64,000 nt of DNA from an uncultured Lactobacillus sp. (GCA_937874695.1 CALNAJ010000021.1:5217-69216), one strand, 5' to 3'; counted from the first letter of the stretch, positions 26,461 to 34,983 are shown. Numbers and translations are program-made. Notes: generated by a model not told the origin, from the letters alone.

Positions 26461-26622
26461 ATGAATCATAAATCATCGGCAGTTATTTTATTTATCCTCT
26501 ACATTATTTTGCTCGGCTGCATGCTGGCGCATCAAGAGATGCTGGCCATGTGGCTGATGACTTTCGGGATGCTAGCAGAAGCCGCGATTAACCTCTACGA
26601 CCAATTCAAATCCAAAAAGTAA
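26461..26622 (+). CDS. Small membrane protein, 53 residues
   Basis: Starts at ATG 26461 behind a clear GAGGGAGGAATT ribosome site; in-frame codons to 26416 are upstream of that site. It has two hydrophobic segments (SAVILFILYIILLGCML and AMWLMTFGMLAEAAINL) and a basic C terminus. No function can be assigned. It is divergent from the CtpE-like ATPase and might be a small partner of it, which is only a guess from position. Confidence 0.65.
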   Translation: MNHKSSAVILFILYIILLGCMLAHQEMLAMWLMTFGMLAEAAINLYDQFKSKK

Positions 26623-26747
26623 GCGTTGCCAATACCGCTAAATTGGCTTAACATATTATTTATAACCGGATTTTGGCGTTGCCCGCCGACTCGAATCGCC
26701 CCCGATATCCTCTCGACCAACGTCCTTAATGCCAAGGAGGAAAAATA

Positions 26748-27596
26748 ATGACACTTACCAACATTACTGACACCATCAAGCTCGCCGATGGTCATGAGAT
26801 TCCCGGCTTTGGTTTCGGAACCTACCTTATCAGCGACCAAGAGAGCATGGATACCACCATCAAAACCGCGTGGGACGAAGGTTACCGGCTCTTTGATACG
26901 GCGATGCTTTACCGGAATGAAGATATTCTAGGTGAAACCTTGCATCGTCTCGAAATTCCGCGTCAGGAACTGTATTTGACGAGTAAGGTTGCCGAAGAAG
27001 TTCAGGGTTACGATCAAACGTTGAAGTCAGTCGAAGGATCTCTCAAACGGCTACAAACAGATTACCTGGACTTATTGCTGATTCACTGGCCCGTTCGCGA
27101 ACATTTCTTCGACACGTGGCGTGCCTTTGAACAATTAAAGGCGGACGGCAAGGTTAAGTCCATCGGGGTCTCCAACTACACCGCGGCGCACTTGGACTTA
27201 TTGGCAACCAAGGCTAAAGAAATGCCGGTCGTTGACCAAGTAGAATACCACCCCTACTTAAATCAATTGGCGCTGCTGGACTACAACAAGCAACATAACA
27301 TCGTCACGGAAGCGTGGAGTCCACTGGGCCGGCGCGCTGTTCTGGGCGATCCGATGATTGCTAAAATTGGGAAGCACCATGACAAGTCCGTCGCTCAGGT
27401 TATCCTGCGCTGGGAACTCCAACATGGCATCTTACCAATTCCTAAGTCCCAACATCCAGAACGAATCGTCGAAAACACGAAGGTCTTTGACTTCACGTTG
27501 GATGAAGACGAAATGTCCACAATCGACCTGTTGAACAAGTACCAACGGACCGGGAACGAACCGGAAATCGTGTATGAAACGGGTAAACAATATTAA
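26748..27596 (+). CDS. Aldo/keto reductase (2,5-diketo-gluconate reductase type)
   Basis: A 282-residue TIM-barrel oxidoreductase, NADPH-dependent. The catalytic tetrad is visible: Asp in LFDTAMLYRNED, the Tyr of the same segment, Lys in LTSKV and His in LLIHWPV; the C-terminal PIPKSQHPERI binds the NADPH phosphate. AAGGAGG precedes the ATG. It is similar in kind to, but different from, the reductases at 52336 and 59595. The substrate is unknown. A strong terminator follows. Confidence 0.88.
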   Translation: MTLTNITDTIKLADGHEIPGFGFGTYLISDQESMDTTIKTAWDEGYRLFDTAMLYRNEDILGETLHRLEIPRQELYLTSKVAEEVQGYDQTLKSVEGSLKRLQTDYLDLLLIHWPVREHFFDTWRAFEQLKADGKVKSIGVSNYTAAHLDLLATKAKEMPVVDQVEYHPYLNQLALLDYNKQHNIVTEAWSPLGRRAVLGDPMIAKIGKHHDKSVAQVILRWELQHGILPIPKSQHPERIVENTKVFDFTLDEDEMSTIDLLNKYQRTGNEPEIVYETGKQY

Positions 27597-27602
27597 TGAT
27601 TA

Positions 27603-27655
27603 GAAAAGACCTGATGGCAGTGAGAAATTCGCTGCCAATCGGGTCTTTTATTTTA
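27603..27655 (+). terminator. Terminator of the aldo/keto reductase gene
   Basis: AAAAGACCTGATGGCAG pairs with CTGCCAATCGGGTCTTTT, followed by ATTTT. Confidence 0.9.
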
Positions 27656-27792
27656 ACTATTAGGTTTTTTTCGCCAACCTTCTCATCACGACGTAGATTC
27701 CAGTTACGTTTAAAAAGATTTACACCCTTGAGATGATAAGCGATGTTAAACTTACAACCATTGCCGTTCTGAATCACTTTTAGAATTTTAGA

Positions 27793-28170
27793 CTAAATAT
27801 TTCCAATAATTTCTGAGAAACCTAGTCCCTCTTTGACGACTCTAGCAGCCTTCATAAAATCCGTTGCCCCCGCCTGTTCAATGAATTCAATATTACGATC
27901 AGATGATATAAAATCCATTGTTCGAAACTGCATTGCAACAATCTGGCCCTTAATTTTGTTAGCATGTAGATTGATGTAACCAGCTTGAGAACGGATTCGA
28001 CTAGTAATTGGACAAACTGCTACAAAACCCGTGTACAAATTGAATGCGTCTGAACTAATAACTAGCGCTGGGCGCCGCTTTTGGATTTCACGACCAACAG
28101 AAGGATTAAATGTGATATAGACTAAGTCTCTTTGATGCGGTGTATAACCATGAAATTTGTATTGGGACAT
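27793..28170 (-). CDS. mazF: MazF/PemK-type endoribonuclease toxin
   Basis: A 125-residue toxin. The start of the fold is HQRDLVYITFNPSVGREIQKRRPALVIS, and the rest (FVAVCPITSRIR, GQIVAMQFRTMDF) keeps the MazF barrel pattern. MazF enzymes cut mRNA at short sequences when the antitoxin is lost. The ATG overlaps the antitoxin stop by one base (TAATG), so translation is coupled. The N terminus has about eight residues more than typical. Confidence 0.88.
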   Translation of the reverse strand: MSQYKFHGYTPHQRDLVYITFNPSVGREIQKRRPALVISSDAFNLYTGFVAVCPITSRIRSQAGYINLHANKIKGQIVAMQFRTMDFISSDRNIEFIEQAGATDFMKAARVVKEGLGFSEIIGNI

Positions 28171-28391
28171 TAAATTTCCTCCCGCCCAACAAGTTCATTG
28201 TCAAATTCATCTTTATCTGGACGCAAATTAGTCTTATTTGCATTTTCTTGCGTAAAAATGTCTGGCCCTTTGGGAGTAAAAATCAGGCTACCATCTTCTT
28301 CTTTCATGACCATATATTCAGTTCCTTCCTGCACATTCAGTTTAGTGGGGATGCTAAGAACTAAGGCATTGCCCTGCTTTCTTGCCTTCAC
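28170..28391 (-). CDS. mazE: MazE/AbrB-type antitoxin
   Basis: A 73-residue protein with an N-terminal SpoVT/AbrB-like swapped-hairpin DNA-binding domain (KARKQGNALVLSIPTKLNV) and an acidic C terminus (DKDEFDNELVGREE) that would wrap around the toxin. The start is GTG at 28391 with GGGAGG 7 nt upstream. It directly precedes the toxin gene, and MazE-type antitoxins normally repress their own operon. Confidence 0.85.
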   Translation of the reverse strand: MKARKQGNALVLSIPTKLNVQEGTEYMVMKEEDGSLIFTPKGPDIFTQENANKTNLRPDKDEFDNELVGREEI

Positions 28392-28461
28392 AAAAAAACC
28401 TCCCTTCAAAAGTAATTACATGGTAACACTCGAAAATTGCCTTGTCTAACTTACTGCTCGT

Positions 28462-28505
28462 AAAGAAAAGGCGCGTATTCCGATCTCTCCAGAATACACG
28501 CCTTC
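28462..28505 (-). terminator. Terminator of hsp20
   Basis: Minus strand AAGGCGTGTATTC / GAATACGCGCCTT, then TTCTTT. Confidence 0.85.
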
Positions 28506-28520
28506 ACTCGTCTTTATAGA

Positions 28521-28946
28521 CTAGTCAATACTGATTTTATGGTTGTCGTCAACTTCAGTTTGCTTTGGCAGGGTCAGCGTCAAAACGCCATCAGCGAAGC
28601 TTGCCTTGACTTGCTTCAAGTCGATGTTTGGCAGATAGAAGGAACGGGCAACGTTTTGGCTGTGCCGTTCTTGCCGTAAAATTCGACCGTCATTGTCCTT
28701 AGCGGATTGATTGACTTCGGATTTGCCGGAGATCCGCAACGTCTCATCGCGGTAATCCACTTGGATATCATCCTTCTTGAATCCTGGCAATTCAGCCGTA
28801 ACCACGTAGTCCTTGTCGTGTTCAACGACATCGGTCTTCATTTCACTCTCACCACTAAACATATCGTGGCCCAAGTTGCCCACTTCATTAAAGAAATTCA
28901 TTGGATCAAAGAAATCAAAGTTCCGGTTCATTACATCATTAGCCAT
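28521..28946 (-). CDS. hsp20: Small heat-shock protein (Hsp20/alpha-crystallin)
   Basis: A 141-residue ATP-independent chaperone that holds unfolding proteins. The N-terminal arm is rich in Asn/Phe (NRNFDFFDPMNFFNEV); the alpha-crystallin domain runs from about residue 37 (KTDVVEHDKDYVVTAELPGF) to the end with SFADGVLTLTLPK. The AAGGGG site lies 10 nt before ATG 28946; TTG at 28952 is an alternative. A CIRCE element lies upstream of its promoter, so HrcA is the likely repressor. Toxin-antitoxin pairs flank the gene on both sides. Confidence 0.93.
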   Translation of the reverse strand: MANDVMNRNFDFFDPMNFFNEVGNLGHDMFSGESEMKTDVVEHDKDYVVTAELPGFKKDDIQVDYRDETLRISGKSEVNQSAKDNDGRILRQERHSQNVARSFYLPNIDLKQVKASFADGVLTLTLPKQTEVDDNHKISID

Positions 28947-28987
28947 AATCAATTAACCCCTTTCTGCTTTGTTTGATTACATTTTCT

Positions 28988-29046
28988 ATAATAGTCAGTA
29001 TTGGTCAAAATTGCAAATAATTAGCACTCATTTTTTAGAGTGCTAA
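28988..29046 (-). promoter_or_regulatory. hsp20 promoter with CIRCE operator
   Basis: Minus strand TTGCAA (29011-29016) - 17 nt - TATTAT (28988-28993). The inverted repeat TTAGCACTC ... GAGTGCTAA at 29021-29046 is the HrcA operator CIRCE, ending 4 bp above the -35. As read here the spacer is 8 nt, whereas the usual CIRCE spacer is 9. Confidence 0.88.
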
Positions 29047-29250
29047 TTGTGCTTCTGTATTGTTGATATAAAAGCATTCTATTTTCTGATAGATTAACTC
29101 TTTAGTTTTCAAAGATCAAAGATATTGGTTAAAGGTCAAAGACTACTTACTCTCTCTATACTTATACCAATGTAAAAAATACGTTTTGAGTCTCATACTT
29201 TAGCGAGGCTTAATTAAATCTTTAGTAATCCAAATAAATTCGAAAAGTGA
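29047..29250. other. Non-coding region between hsp20 and the second toxin-antitoxin pair
   Basis: AT-rich, with no gene. Three heptads similar to CtsR half-sites occur at 29114-29120 (GATCAAA), 29127-29133 (GGTTAAA) and 29134-29140 (GGTCAAA). Spacing does not match the CtsR consensus well, so a CtsR site is only possible. Confidence 0.35.
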
Positions 29251-29282
29251 AAAAAAGGCCTTCAGTATTTTCACTGAAGACC
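29251..29282 (-). terminator. Terminator of the second toxin-antitoxin operon
   Basis: Minus strand GGTCTTCAGT / ACTGAAGGCC (wobble) with a short loop, then TTTTTTTT region. Confidence 0.88.
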
Positions 29283-29283
29283 A

Positions 29284-29616
29284 CTAATCTAATTTATTTG
29301 CGCGTAACCGCTGAGCAGCATCTCGATAAACGATCTTATCCGCACGTTGCCCGATAGCCACAATTTGGATCACATCAATTTTTTCGCCATCCTGTGTGAA
29401 CACAATCCGCAAACCAAGCTTTTTATTCTTGAGCTTTCGACAATGATTTAGTTCCCCTTTCAGTGGTTGACCAGCTTGCATACCCAATCGACTGATTCGG
29501 GCTAACCCCTTGTTCACAAATACTTTCTGTGAACCATCAAGTCGTTCATACTCCAGCTTAGCCTTCCTGAAATAATTAATGACATATTTGTGAGAATGGT
29601 GCTCATCAGCAGTCAT
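29284..29616 (-). CDS. RelE/ParE-superfamily toxin
   Basis: A 110-residue protein with the RelE/ParE toxin pattern: KVFVNKGLARISRLGMQAGQ then GELNHCRKLKNKKLGLRIVF and a terminal IVAIGQRADKIVYRDA strand. Relatives cut mRNA on ribosomes or inhibit gyrase; which applies is not clear. The ATG at 29616 follows the antitoxin stop by two bases; a TTG at 29628 would overlap it. Confidence 0.8.
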   Translation of the reverse strand: MTADEHHSHKYVINYFRKAKLEYERLDGSQKVFVNKGLARISRLGMQAGQPLKGELNHCRKLKNKKLGLRIVFTQDGEKIDVIQIVAIGQRADKIVYRDAAQRLRANKLD

Positions 29617-29618
29617 CC

Positions 29619-29954
29619 TTATTCCCAACCATCATTTTCATCGATTTCAGGATTCTCATTGGCAACTGAACCGCGAACCTCAGCATCGGTTGCCAAAGGC
29701 TCAGGATTTTTTGCCTGTTTTGCCAAGCGCTTAACGACTTCATAGTCCTGTTCCATTTCAAATAATTTATCCTTTAACTCTTCGTTTTTATTGACCAATC
29801 GTTCATAATCAACGACCGATAACACAACACCTGCTGGCTGATCACGATTGAACACATACACACCAGTCTTTTGATTTTCTGCTTCTTCAAACAACTTTTT
29901 AGGCGATTTTTTTAATTCCGTAATGTTGCTGTAAGGCACATCCATTGTTTTCAC
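29619..29954 (-). CDS. Phd/YefM-type antitoxin
   Basis: A 111-residue antitoxin with the Phd/YefM-like N-terminal fold: VPYSNITELKKSPKKLFEEA followed by VYVFNRDQPAGVVLSVVDYE. The C terminus is acidic and flexible (ENPEIDENDGWE), as for toxin-neutralising tails. The probable start is GTG at 29954 with AGGGGGA 7 nt upstream; an ATG three codons on is also possible. Direct and inverted repeats upstream are the likely autoregulatory operator. Confidence 0.82.
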   Translation of the reverse strand: MKTMDVPYSNITELKKSPKKLFEEAENQKTGVYVFNRDQPAGVVLSVVDYERLVNKNEELKDKLFEMEQDYEVVKRLAKQAKNPEPLATDAEVRGSVANENPEIDENDGWE

Positions 29955-30012
29955 ATTGACTTCCCCCTTAAGCACCTACTATATACGAAAATCGCTCAAA
30001 ATGATATTAAAA

Positions 30013-30039
30013 AGACTTATAAAGGACTTGTAAAAGTCT
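30013..30039. promoter_or_regulatory. Repeat region upstream of the antitoxin, likely operator
   Basis: Two 11-bp direct repeats, GACTTATAAAG (30014-30024) and GACTTGTAAAA (30025-30035), are enclosed by the inverted pair AGACTT / AAGTCT. Confidence 0.45.
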
Positions 30040-30062
30040 ATTAAAAATCTTTTGCCGCCAGC

Positions 30063-30094
30063 AAAAAAGCACCCAACCTTTCTGTCAGGTGCTT
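30063..30094 (-). terminator. Terminator of the 121-residue protein gene
   Basis: Minus strand AAGCACC / GGGTGCTT, then TTTTTG. Confidence 0.85.
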
Positions 30095-30118
30095 CACCGC
30101 AAGTAACGCGATTAGCTT

Positions 30119-30484
30119 TTAGTAAGTTTCTTGGTCATTATCCTTAGGAACAATAATCTTTTCGCCTAAGGCGTCGGCTAAGTCCTGCAAAGCCGCTTCA
30201 CGAGTTGGCACAACGTCCATGTTAAAGAGAATGGAGTCGATCTTCCCACCAGCAAAGTCAAATTGTTCAAAGTAAACGTAAGGATCGTGATCGTCGTCAT
30301 TTTCCAAGAAGTGCTTTGTTACTGCCTTAGAAAGAGCCGTTGCCCAAGCTAGGTCCTTCATCTTTGGCAAATCCTTCTTCGTCACAAATCCTGGTGCTAA
30401 AATTAATTTTGCCGCCTTTTCGACGTCGGCCGTTGGAATTTCAATGGTTGGCGTTACTTCTTCGTCCTTTGGTGTTTCTGCCAT
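30119..30484 (-). CDS. Uncharacterised acidic protein, 121 residues
   Basis: Soluble, acidic, no signal or membrane segment. It starts at ATG 30484 behind AAAGGAG; the longer frame to 30553 lacks a ribosome site. The N-terminal part (EEVTPTIEIPTADVEKAA) looks disordered and the rest alternates helix-like and strand-like segments (KKDLPKMKDLAWATALSKAV, then PYVYFEQFDF). I do not recognise a family. It is monocistronic with its own terminator. Confidence 0.72.
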   Translation of the reverse strand: MAETPKDEEVTPTIEIPTADVEKAAKLILAPGFVTKKDLPKMKDLAWATALSKAVTKHFLENDDDHDPYVYFEQFDFAGGKIDSILFNMDVVPTREAALQDLADALGEKIIVPKDNDQETY

Positions 30485-30699
30485 AATCAAAATCTCCTTT
30501 GATGTTACTAGTTTTAGTTTAGTCCTTTTTGACGAAAACGTTAAGTATCTCATTTCTCAAAGTTAATCCAATTTTTTTGCCCTGTTCGGTTGCCAGGCGA
30601 ACGCTTTGAGAGTAAAATTTGGTTCAATCTACTCACTATAAAAAGGCGTGCAGACGCGCTATAATAAAGAGATAGAATTAATGAAATGAGGAATGATGT

Positions 30700-32070
30700 G
30701 TGGATAGCGGTCAGATAGTTGTGAACCTAATTATTATTTTAATTACCTTCTTCTTTGCAGCTTTCTTTGTTGCTTGTGAATTTGCCTTAGTACAGACCCG
30801 GCCTAGTGCTTTAGAGGAAAAAATTGCCGAACGAGACAAGCCGTCGGCCAAGCTCAACCGGGCCATGAAAATGGTAACCAATTTAAATGAATATTTATCA
30901 ACGACACAAGTGGGGGTCTCACTTGCCGGAATCATCTTAGGGTGGATCGGTGAAACCTTCTTCGTTGACCTTTTGTTGGGCGGCATGGCACCAGCTCACC
31001 TGAACACGGCGACGACCCATACCATTAGTGTGATTGTCGGGGTCCTCCTGTTGACCTACTTAGAAGTGGTCTTCACGGAAATCGTCCCCAAGAACATCTC
31101 GATCGACATGCCCATGAAGGTCTTAATGTTGATCGTGACGCCGTTGCACTACTGCCACATCCTGTTCTACCCATTCGTCTGGTTGCTCAACACCAGTGCG
31201 TCCGGTGTCGTTCGGTTGATGGGACTGAAAGTTGCTAACGAAAGCGATGAAGTCTTCTCGCAAGCCGAAATTTTAAACCTGTCACGGAGCGCCGTGGAGG
31301 GTGGGCAACTGGAGAAGAATGACTTGGTCTACATGCAACGGGCCTTTGAGTTAAATGATAAGGTCGCCAAGGATATCATGATCGACCGAACTCAGCTGGA
31401 AGTTATCGACATCACGTCGAGCGTCAAGGAGGCGTTGAACGTCTACTTGCAGGAACGGTTCAGTCGATTGCCAGTCGTTGCCGATGGCGATAAAGATAAG
31501 GTCCTCGGTTACGTCTACAACTACGATTTGATTCGCCAGCAACAGGTCGACTCCTCAGTGCGCGTGGATAAATTGATTCGTGATATTTCCACGACACCCG
31601 AGACAACACCTATTACCGAAGTCTTACAACAAATGATCAAGAAGCGGACCCCAATCGTTGTCGTCGTTGACGAATACGGGGGAACCTCTGGGATCATTAC
31701 CGATAAGGATATTTACGAAGAGTTGTTCGGGACCGTGCGCGATGAAATTGATGACGCCAACGACCAGTACATCTTCAAACAGCCTAATGGCACCTTCCAA
31801 GTTAACGGTAAGATGACGACCTACGACTTCGAGCGGTACTTCAATACCGATATTAAGGGCTTTGAAACCACCGAAACCGTCACGATGGCCGGATTTATCA
31901 TTGATAATTACCCAAACGTCAAGGTCAACGATGTCATTCAACTGAAGAACTTCGACTTGAAGGTTCTGGATTATGAGAATTCATTTATCAATTGGTTAGA
32001 GGTTACGGTCAATCCGCCACAGAAGCAGATTGCCACAACCGAAGCTAGCGATGATGACAACGACAAATAA
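30700..32070 (+). CDS. CNNM/CorC-HlyC family transporter with CBS domains
   Basis: A 456-residue protein of the UPF0053 family, often annotated as hemolysin. The DUF21 membrane domain (about residues 1-190) has an N-terminal hydrophobic helix (IVVNLIIILITFFFAAFFVA) and three further spans. A CBS pair (about 215-330, beginning DIMIDRTQLEVIDI) and a CorC_HlyC domain (about 350-430) follow. Relatives export Mg2+ or other divalent cations across the membrane, gated by nucleotide bound to the CBS domains. The start codon is GTG at 30700 with GAGGAA upstream. A good terminator follows. Confidence 0.88.
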   Translation: MDSGQIVVNLIIILITFFFAAFFVACEFALVQTRPSALEEKIAERDKPSAKLNRAMKMVTNLNEYLSTTQVGVSLAGIILGWIGETFFVDLLLGGMAPAHLNTATTHTISVIVGVLLLTYLEVVFTEIVPKNISIDMPMKVLMLIVTPLHYCHILFYPFVWLLNTSASGVVRLMGLKVANESDEVFSQAEILNLSRSAVEGGQLEKNDLVYMQRAFELNDKVAKDIMIDRTQLEVIDITSSVKEALNVYLQERFSRLPVVADGDKDKVLGYVYNYDLIRQQQVDSSVRVDKLIRDISTTPETTPITEVLQQMIKKRTPIVVVVDEYGGTSGIITDKDIYEELFGTVRDEIDDANDQYIFKQPNGTFQVNGKMTTYDFERYFNTDIKGFETTETVTMAGFIIDNYPNVKVNDVIQLKNFDLKVLDYENSFINWLEVTVNPPQKQIATTEASDDDNDK

Positions 32071-32081
32071 CCAGGATTAAT

Positions 32082-32119
32082 CAAAAACCGCCGCCCAAAT
32101 GGGTGACGGTTTTTTTGAC
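32082..32119 (+). terminator. Terminator of the CNNM-family gene
   Basis: AAAACCGCCGCCCA / GGGTGACGGTTTT with TTTTT after. Confidence 0.85.
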
Positions 32120-32150
32120 GCCTCCAAATCGGCTGATATCCCGATTCACA

Positions 32151-32330
32151 TTATTGGCGAGTCAGCATCCCCGCTACCAGATAGCCGGTACCACCGACCA
32201 TACAGGCCAGTGAGACCCACCAGAAGACACTAGTTAGGCTGACTGAGATAACATTTGGCAACATGAGGCCAATGACAACGAGGCCACTCCAGAAGCGCAC
32301 AGAGCGGTAAAATCTGCGATTAAAGCGCAT
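32151..32330 (-). CDS. Small membrane protein, 59 residues
   Basis: An ATG at 32330 opens 59 codons to TAA at 32151. The N terminus is basic (MRFNRRFYRSVRFW), followed by two hydrophobic segments (SGLVVIGLMLPNVISV and FWWVSLACMVGGTGYLVAG). An AGAGG lies about 12 nt upstream of the ATG, farther than usual. The codon pattern and a two-helix hairpin make it credible. No function is known. It lies between the CNNM-family and AEC genes. Confidence 0.55.
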   Translation of the reverse strand: MRFNRRFYRSVRFWSGLVVIGLMLPNVISVSLTSVFWWVSLACMVGGTGYLVAGMLTRQ

Positions 32331-32462
32331 AGGTCTAATCAGCCTCTCTTTCTTTTCCCATTGTAAGCCCAGTCACGACTAAAATCACGGTTAAGTTTGA
32401 CAGTCACTGCCAACTGTTCCCATAATAGAGCGTTGTCTTTTTCAGAAAGGAAGTCCCACGCC

Positions 32463-33386
32463 ATGGACATGGCCCAACTAACCACGCAAATTCTCCTGAT
32501 GTTTCTATTGATGGGCATCGGCCTGTTAACCAATAAGCTTGGCTTCATGCACGGCCAGACGGCGACGGACCTCACCAATATTCTCCTGTATATCGTTTCC
32601 CCTTGCCTGATTGTGAACGCCTTTGAACAGGACTTCTCGACCAGTCGGCTGCAGAGCCTCGGTCTGGTTCTCTTGGGAATTTTGCTGACCTATGGCCTCA
32701 TGGTGCTGATCACCAACCTCGCTTTCAAACGCGTCGCCGATCCCAACCTACGGCGCATCATGCGCTTTGGTGCGGTCTACTCCAACGCCGGCTTCATGGG
32801 GGTTCCCCTGGCCAGCGCTCTATTCGGCAGTACAGGCGTCTTCTTTGCCGTCGCCTCCCTGGCCGCCTTCAACATTTTCTGTTGGACGCACGGTATCGCA
32901 CTATTTACACCGCGGGAAAAGGGCGAACCCATCAACTGGCGACAAATTCTACTCAATCCCAACATTATCGCCATCGTCGTGGGTTTGGCCATCTTCATCA
33001 GCGGTTTTCACCTGCCCAGTCTCCTGAATCATGCGGTAACCGACGTGAGCTCCATCAACACGCCCCTGTCGATGATCGTCATTGGAAATAGCCTAGCCGC
33101 AGTCAAATTCAATCGTGAATCCCTCAACCAACGCCTTTGGTGGCCGTTACTCTGCCGGAATCTCCTGTTTCCAGTTATCGATATCGTTATCTTGCGGGCC
33201 TTTGGTATCAGTGGGATTTCCCTCTACACGACGGTGCTGATGGCCGCTTGCCCCGTTGCCGGTAACGTTGTGTTGTTCACGCTCAAGGCTCATGGGGACA
33301 CGAGTCCAGCCGTAACGTTGATGAGTATTTCGACAATTTTTAGCGTCGCCACGATTCCCGTGGTCTTTGCATTAAGTAATCTCTGA
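32463..33386 (+). CDS. AEC family transporter (auxin efflux carrier type)
   Basis: A 307-residue permease with about ten transmembrane segments, from LLMFLLMGIGLLTNKLGF to a C-terminal half with YTTVLMAACPVAGNVVLF. In lactic acid bacteria such carriers move malate or other organic acids; the substrate here is not indicated. ATG at 32463 has GAAAGGAAG upstream, and a second ATG follows at 32469. It has its own terminator. Confidence 0.85.
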   Translation: MDMAQLTTQILLMFLLMGIGLLTNKLGFMHGQTATDLTNILLYIVSPCLIVNAFEQDFSTSRLQSLGLVLLGILLTYGLMVLITNLAFKRVADPNLRRIMRFGAVYSNAGFMGVPLASALFGSTGVFFAVASLAAFNIFCWTHGIALFTPREKGEPINWRQILLNPNIIAIVVGLAIFISGFHLPSLLNHAVTDVSSINTPLSMIVIGNSLAAVKFNRESLNQRLWWPLLCRNLLFPVIDIVILRAFGISGISLYTTVLMAACPVAGNVVLFTLKAHGDTSPAVTLMSISTIFSVATIPVVFALSNL

Positions 33387-33425
33387 GGCCTGGCGACTGC
33401 CGTGATGATGGTCGCGGCCTTTTTT
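33387..33425 (+). terminator. Terminator of the AEC gene
   Basis: AGGCC-GGCGAC pairs with GTCGC-GGCCT, followed by TTTTT. Confidence 0.85.
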
Positions 33426-33526
33426 CATGCACGCAGTCAGAAGTTTCCGGAATCGTGATGACTTTTCCCAGTAGCGACTGGTATACTAGTTGATATTGAA
33501 ACCGCTAACAACATAGGAGGAACGCT

Positions 33527-34861
33527 ATGGCACCCTTGAAACTAACCGAGGGCCGTCCCATCAAACAAATTATTCTCTTCTCACTGCCCTTGATTGGCGG
33601 CTCCCTCTTTCAACAACTCTATAACTTTATCGATACCCTCATCGTCGGCCGGCTGATTGGGGTTGACGCCGTGGCTGCGATTGGGGCCTACTATCCCCTG
33701 AGTTTTCTGATCATGGGCTTCGTTCAGGGAACCTGCATTGGCTACAGCATCCCCCTCTCTCACAGTGTGGGTGAGGAGAATCACGCCGCCGTTCGTCAAT
33801 ACCTGACCAATGCCGTATGGCTCTGTCTGGCGCTTGCCGTGATTCTGACGCCGCTGATGGTAGCTCTGACGCCGACCCTACTGACTGCCCTACATACGCC
33901 GAACCAGATTCTCAAGTTGACCATTATCTTTACGGCCATCTCGTTTCTGGGAATTCCGGCCAACATTCTCTTTAATTACTCGGCGGACGCCCTACGATCC
34001 TTTGGTGACGCGGTCCACCCGCTCTATTTTCTAATTGCCTCACTGGTGGTCAATGTGATTCTTGACCTGGTATTCATCCTGGTCTTCCACTGGGGAATTG
34101 CCGGGGCCGCCATCGCCACCGTCATCAGTGAATTCATCGGCGGTCTGCTCAACCTGACTGTCTTTCCAAAATTCAACCTGGGCTTGACCCGCAAGGATTG
34201 GGCGGTAAATTGGGCACGGATTAAGAAGATGAATCTGATTGGCCTACCGATGGGTTTTGAATACTCCGTCTCCGCCATTGGGGCCATCGTGATGCAGGAT
34301 GCCATTAACCTTCTGGGAACCAGCATCATTGCCGCACAATCTGCGGCCGAAAAGATCCGTCAACTCTTTACGCTACCAATGGAAAGTGTCGGAGCGGCGA
34401 TGGCCACCTACCAGGCTCAGAACTTTGGGGCCAAGCAACGCGGCCGAATGAAACGTGGCATCATCGACGGGGTCTGGATTCAAGTAATCTACTCCGCCGC
34501 AGCCTTTATCATTATTAACCTGGCCAAGACGCCGCTAGTGACCGCCATCATTGGTCCGGGGCACCCGGACATTATCCGTGAAGCCAACTACTACATTATC
34601 ATCATTAGCTGTTACTTCCCGGTCCACGGTATTCTGATGATCTTCAGAAACACCTTACAGGGTTGGGGCCACAGCTTCTACGCCATCTTCTCTGGCATGG
34701 GTGAGCTGATTGGGCGGACCACTGCTGGTTGGCTCTCCATCGCCGGCTTTGGTTTCACCGCCATTGCCTATGCTAACCCACTAGCTTGGGGACTCGCACT
34801 GGCCTACTGTATCTTCATGGTTATCCGGGTCTTTCGTCGAAAGAATTTCTTAGACGATTAG
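33527..34861 (+). CDS. MATE family efflux transporter
   Basis: A 444-residue protein with twelve predicted transmembrane segments in two repeats. The N-terminal EGRPIKQIILFSLPLIGGSL and FIDTLIVGRLIGVDAVAA are typical of MATE Na+/H+-drug antiporters (NorM/DinF group). AGGAGG precedes the ATG. The substrate is unknown; drugs or toxic metabolites are usual. A bidirectional terminator separates it from the converging MFS gene. Confidence 0.9.
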   Translation: MAPLKLTEGRPIKQIILFSLPLIGGSLFQQLYNFIDTLIVGRLIGVDAVAAIGAYYPLSFLIMGFVQGTCIGYSIPLSHSVGEENHAAVRQYLTNAVWLCLALAVILTPLMVALTPTLLTALHTPNQILKLTIIFTAISFLGIPANILFNYSADALRSFGDAVHPLYFLIASLVVNVILDLVFILVFHWGIAGAAIATVISEFIGGLLNLTVFPKFNLGLTRKDWAVNWARIKKMNLIGLPMGFEYSVSAIGAIVMQDAINLLGTSIIAAQSAAEKIRQLFTLPMESVGAAMATYQAQNFGAKQRGRMKRGIIDGVWIQVIYSAAAFIIINLAKTPLVTAIIGPGHPDIIREANYYIIIISCYFPVHGILMIFRNTLQGWGHSFYAIFSGMGELIGRTTAGWLSIAGFGFTAIAYANPLAWGLALAYCIFMVIRVFRRKNFLDD

Positions 34862-34911
34862 CTGAGCTGGTTGTCTTGTGGAACACGTTTCAACTATAGT
34901 GAATTTGCATA

Positions 34912-34956
34912 TAAAAAATGGGCCTGAGATATAAAAATCTCAAGTCCATTTTCATT
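34912..34956. terminator. Bidirectional terminator between MATE and MFS genes
   Basis: AAAATGGGCCTGAGAT pairs with ATCTCAAGTCCATTTT; A- and T-runs flank it. Confidence 0.88.
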
Positions 34957-34983
34957 TATCATTTAAATTCCACACGAAACAGC

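Noticed and set aside
29114..29140. CtsR operator upstream of hsp20
   Set aside because: Heptads are present but their spacing and two of three sequences do not fit the CtsR direct repeat; kept only as a remark.
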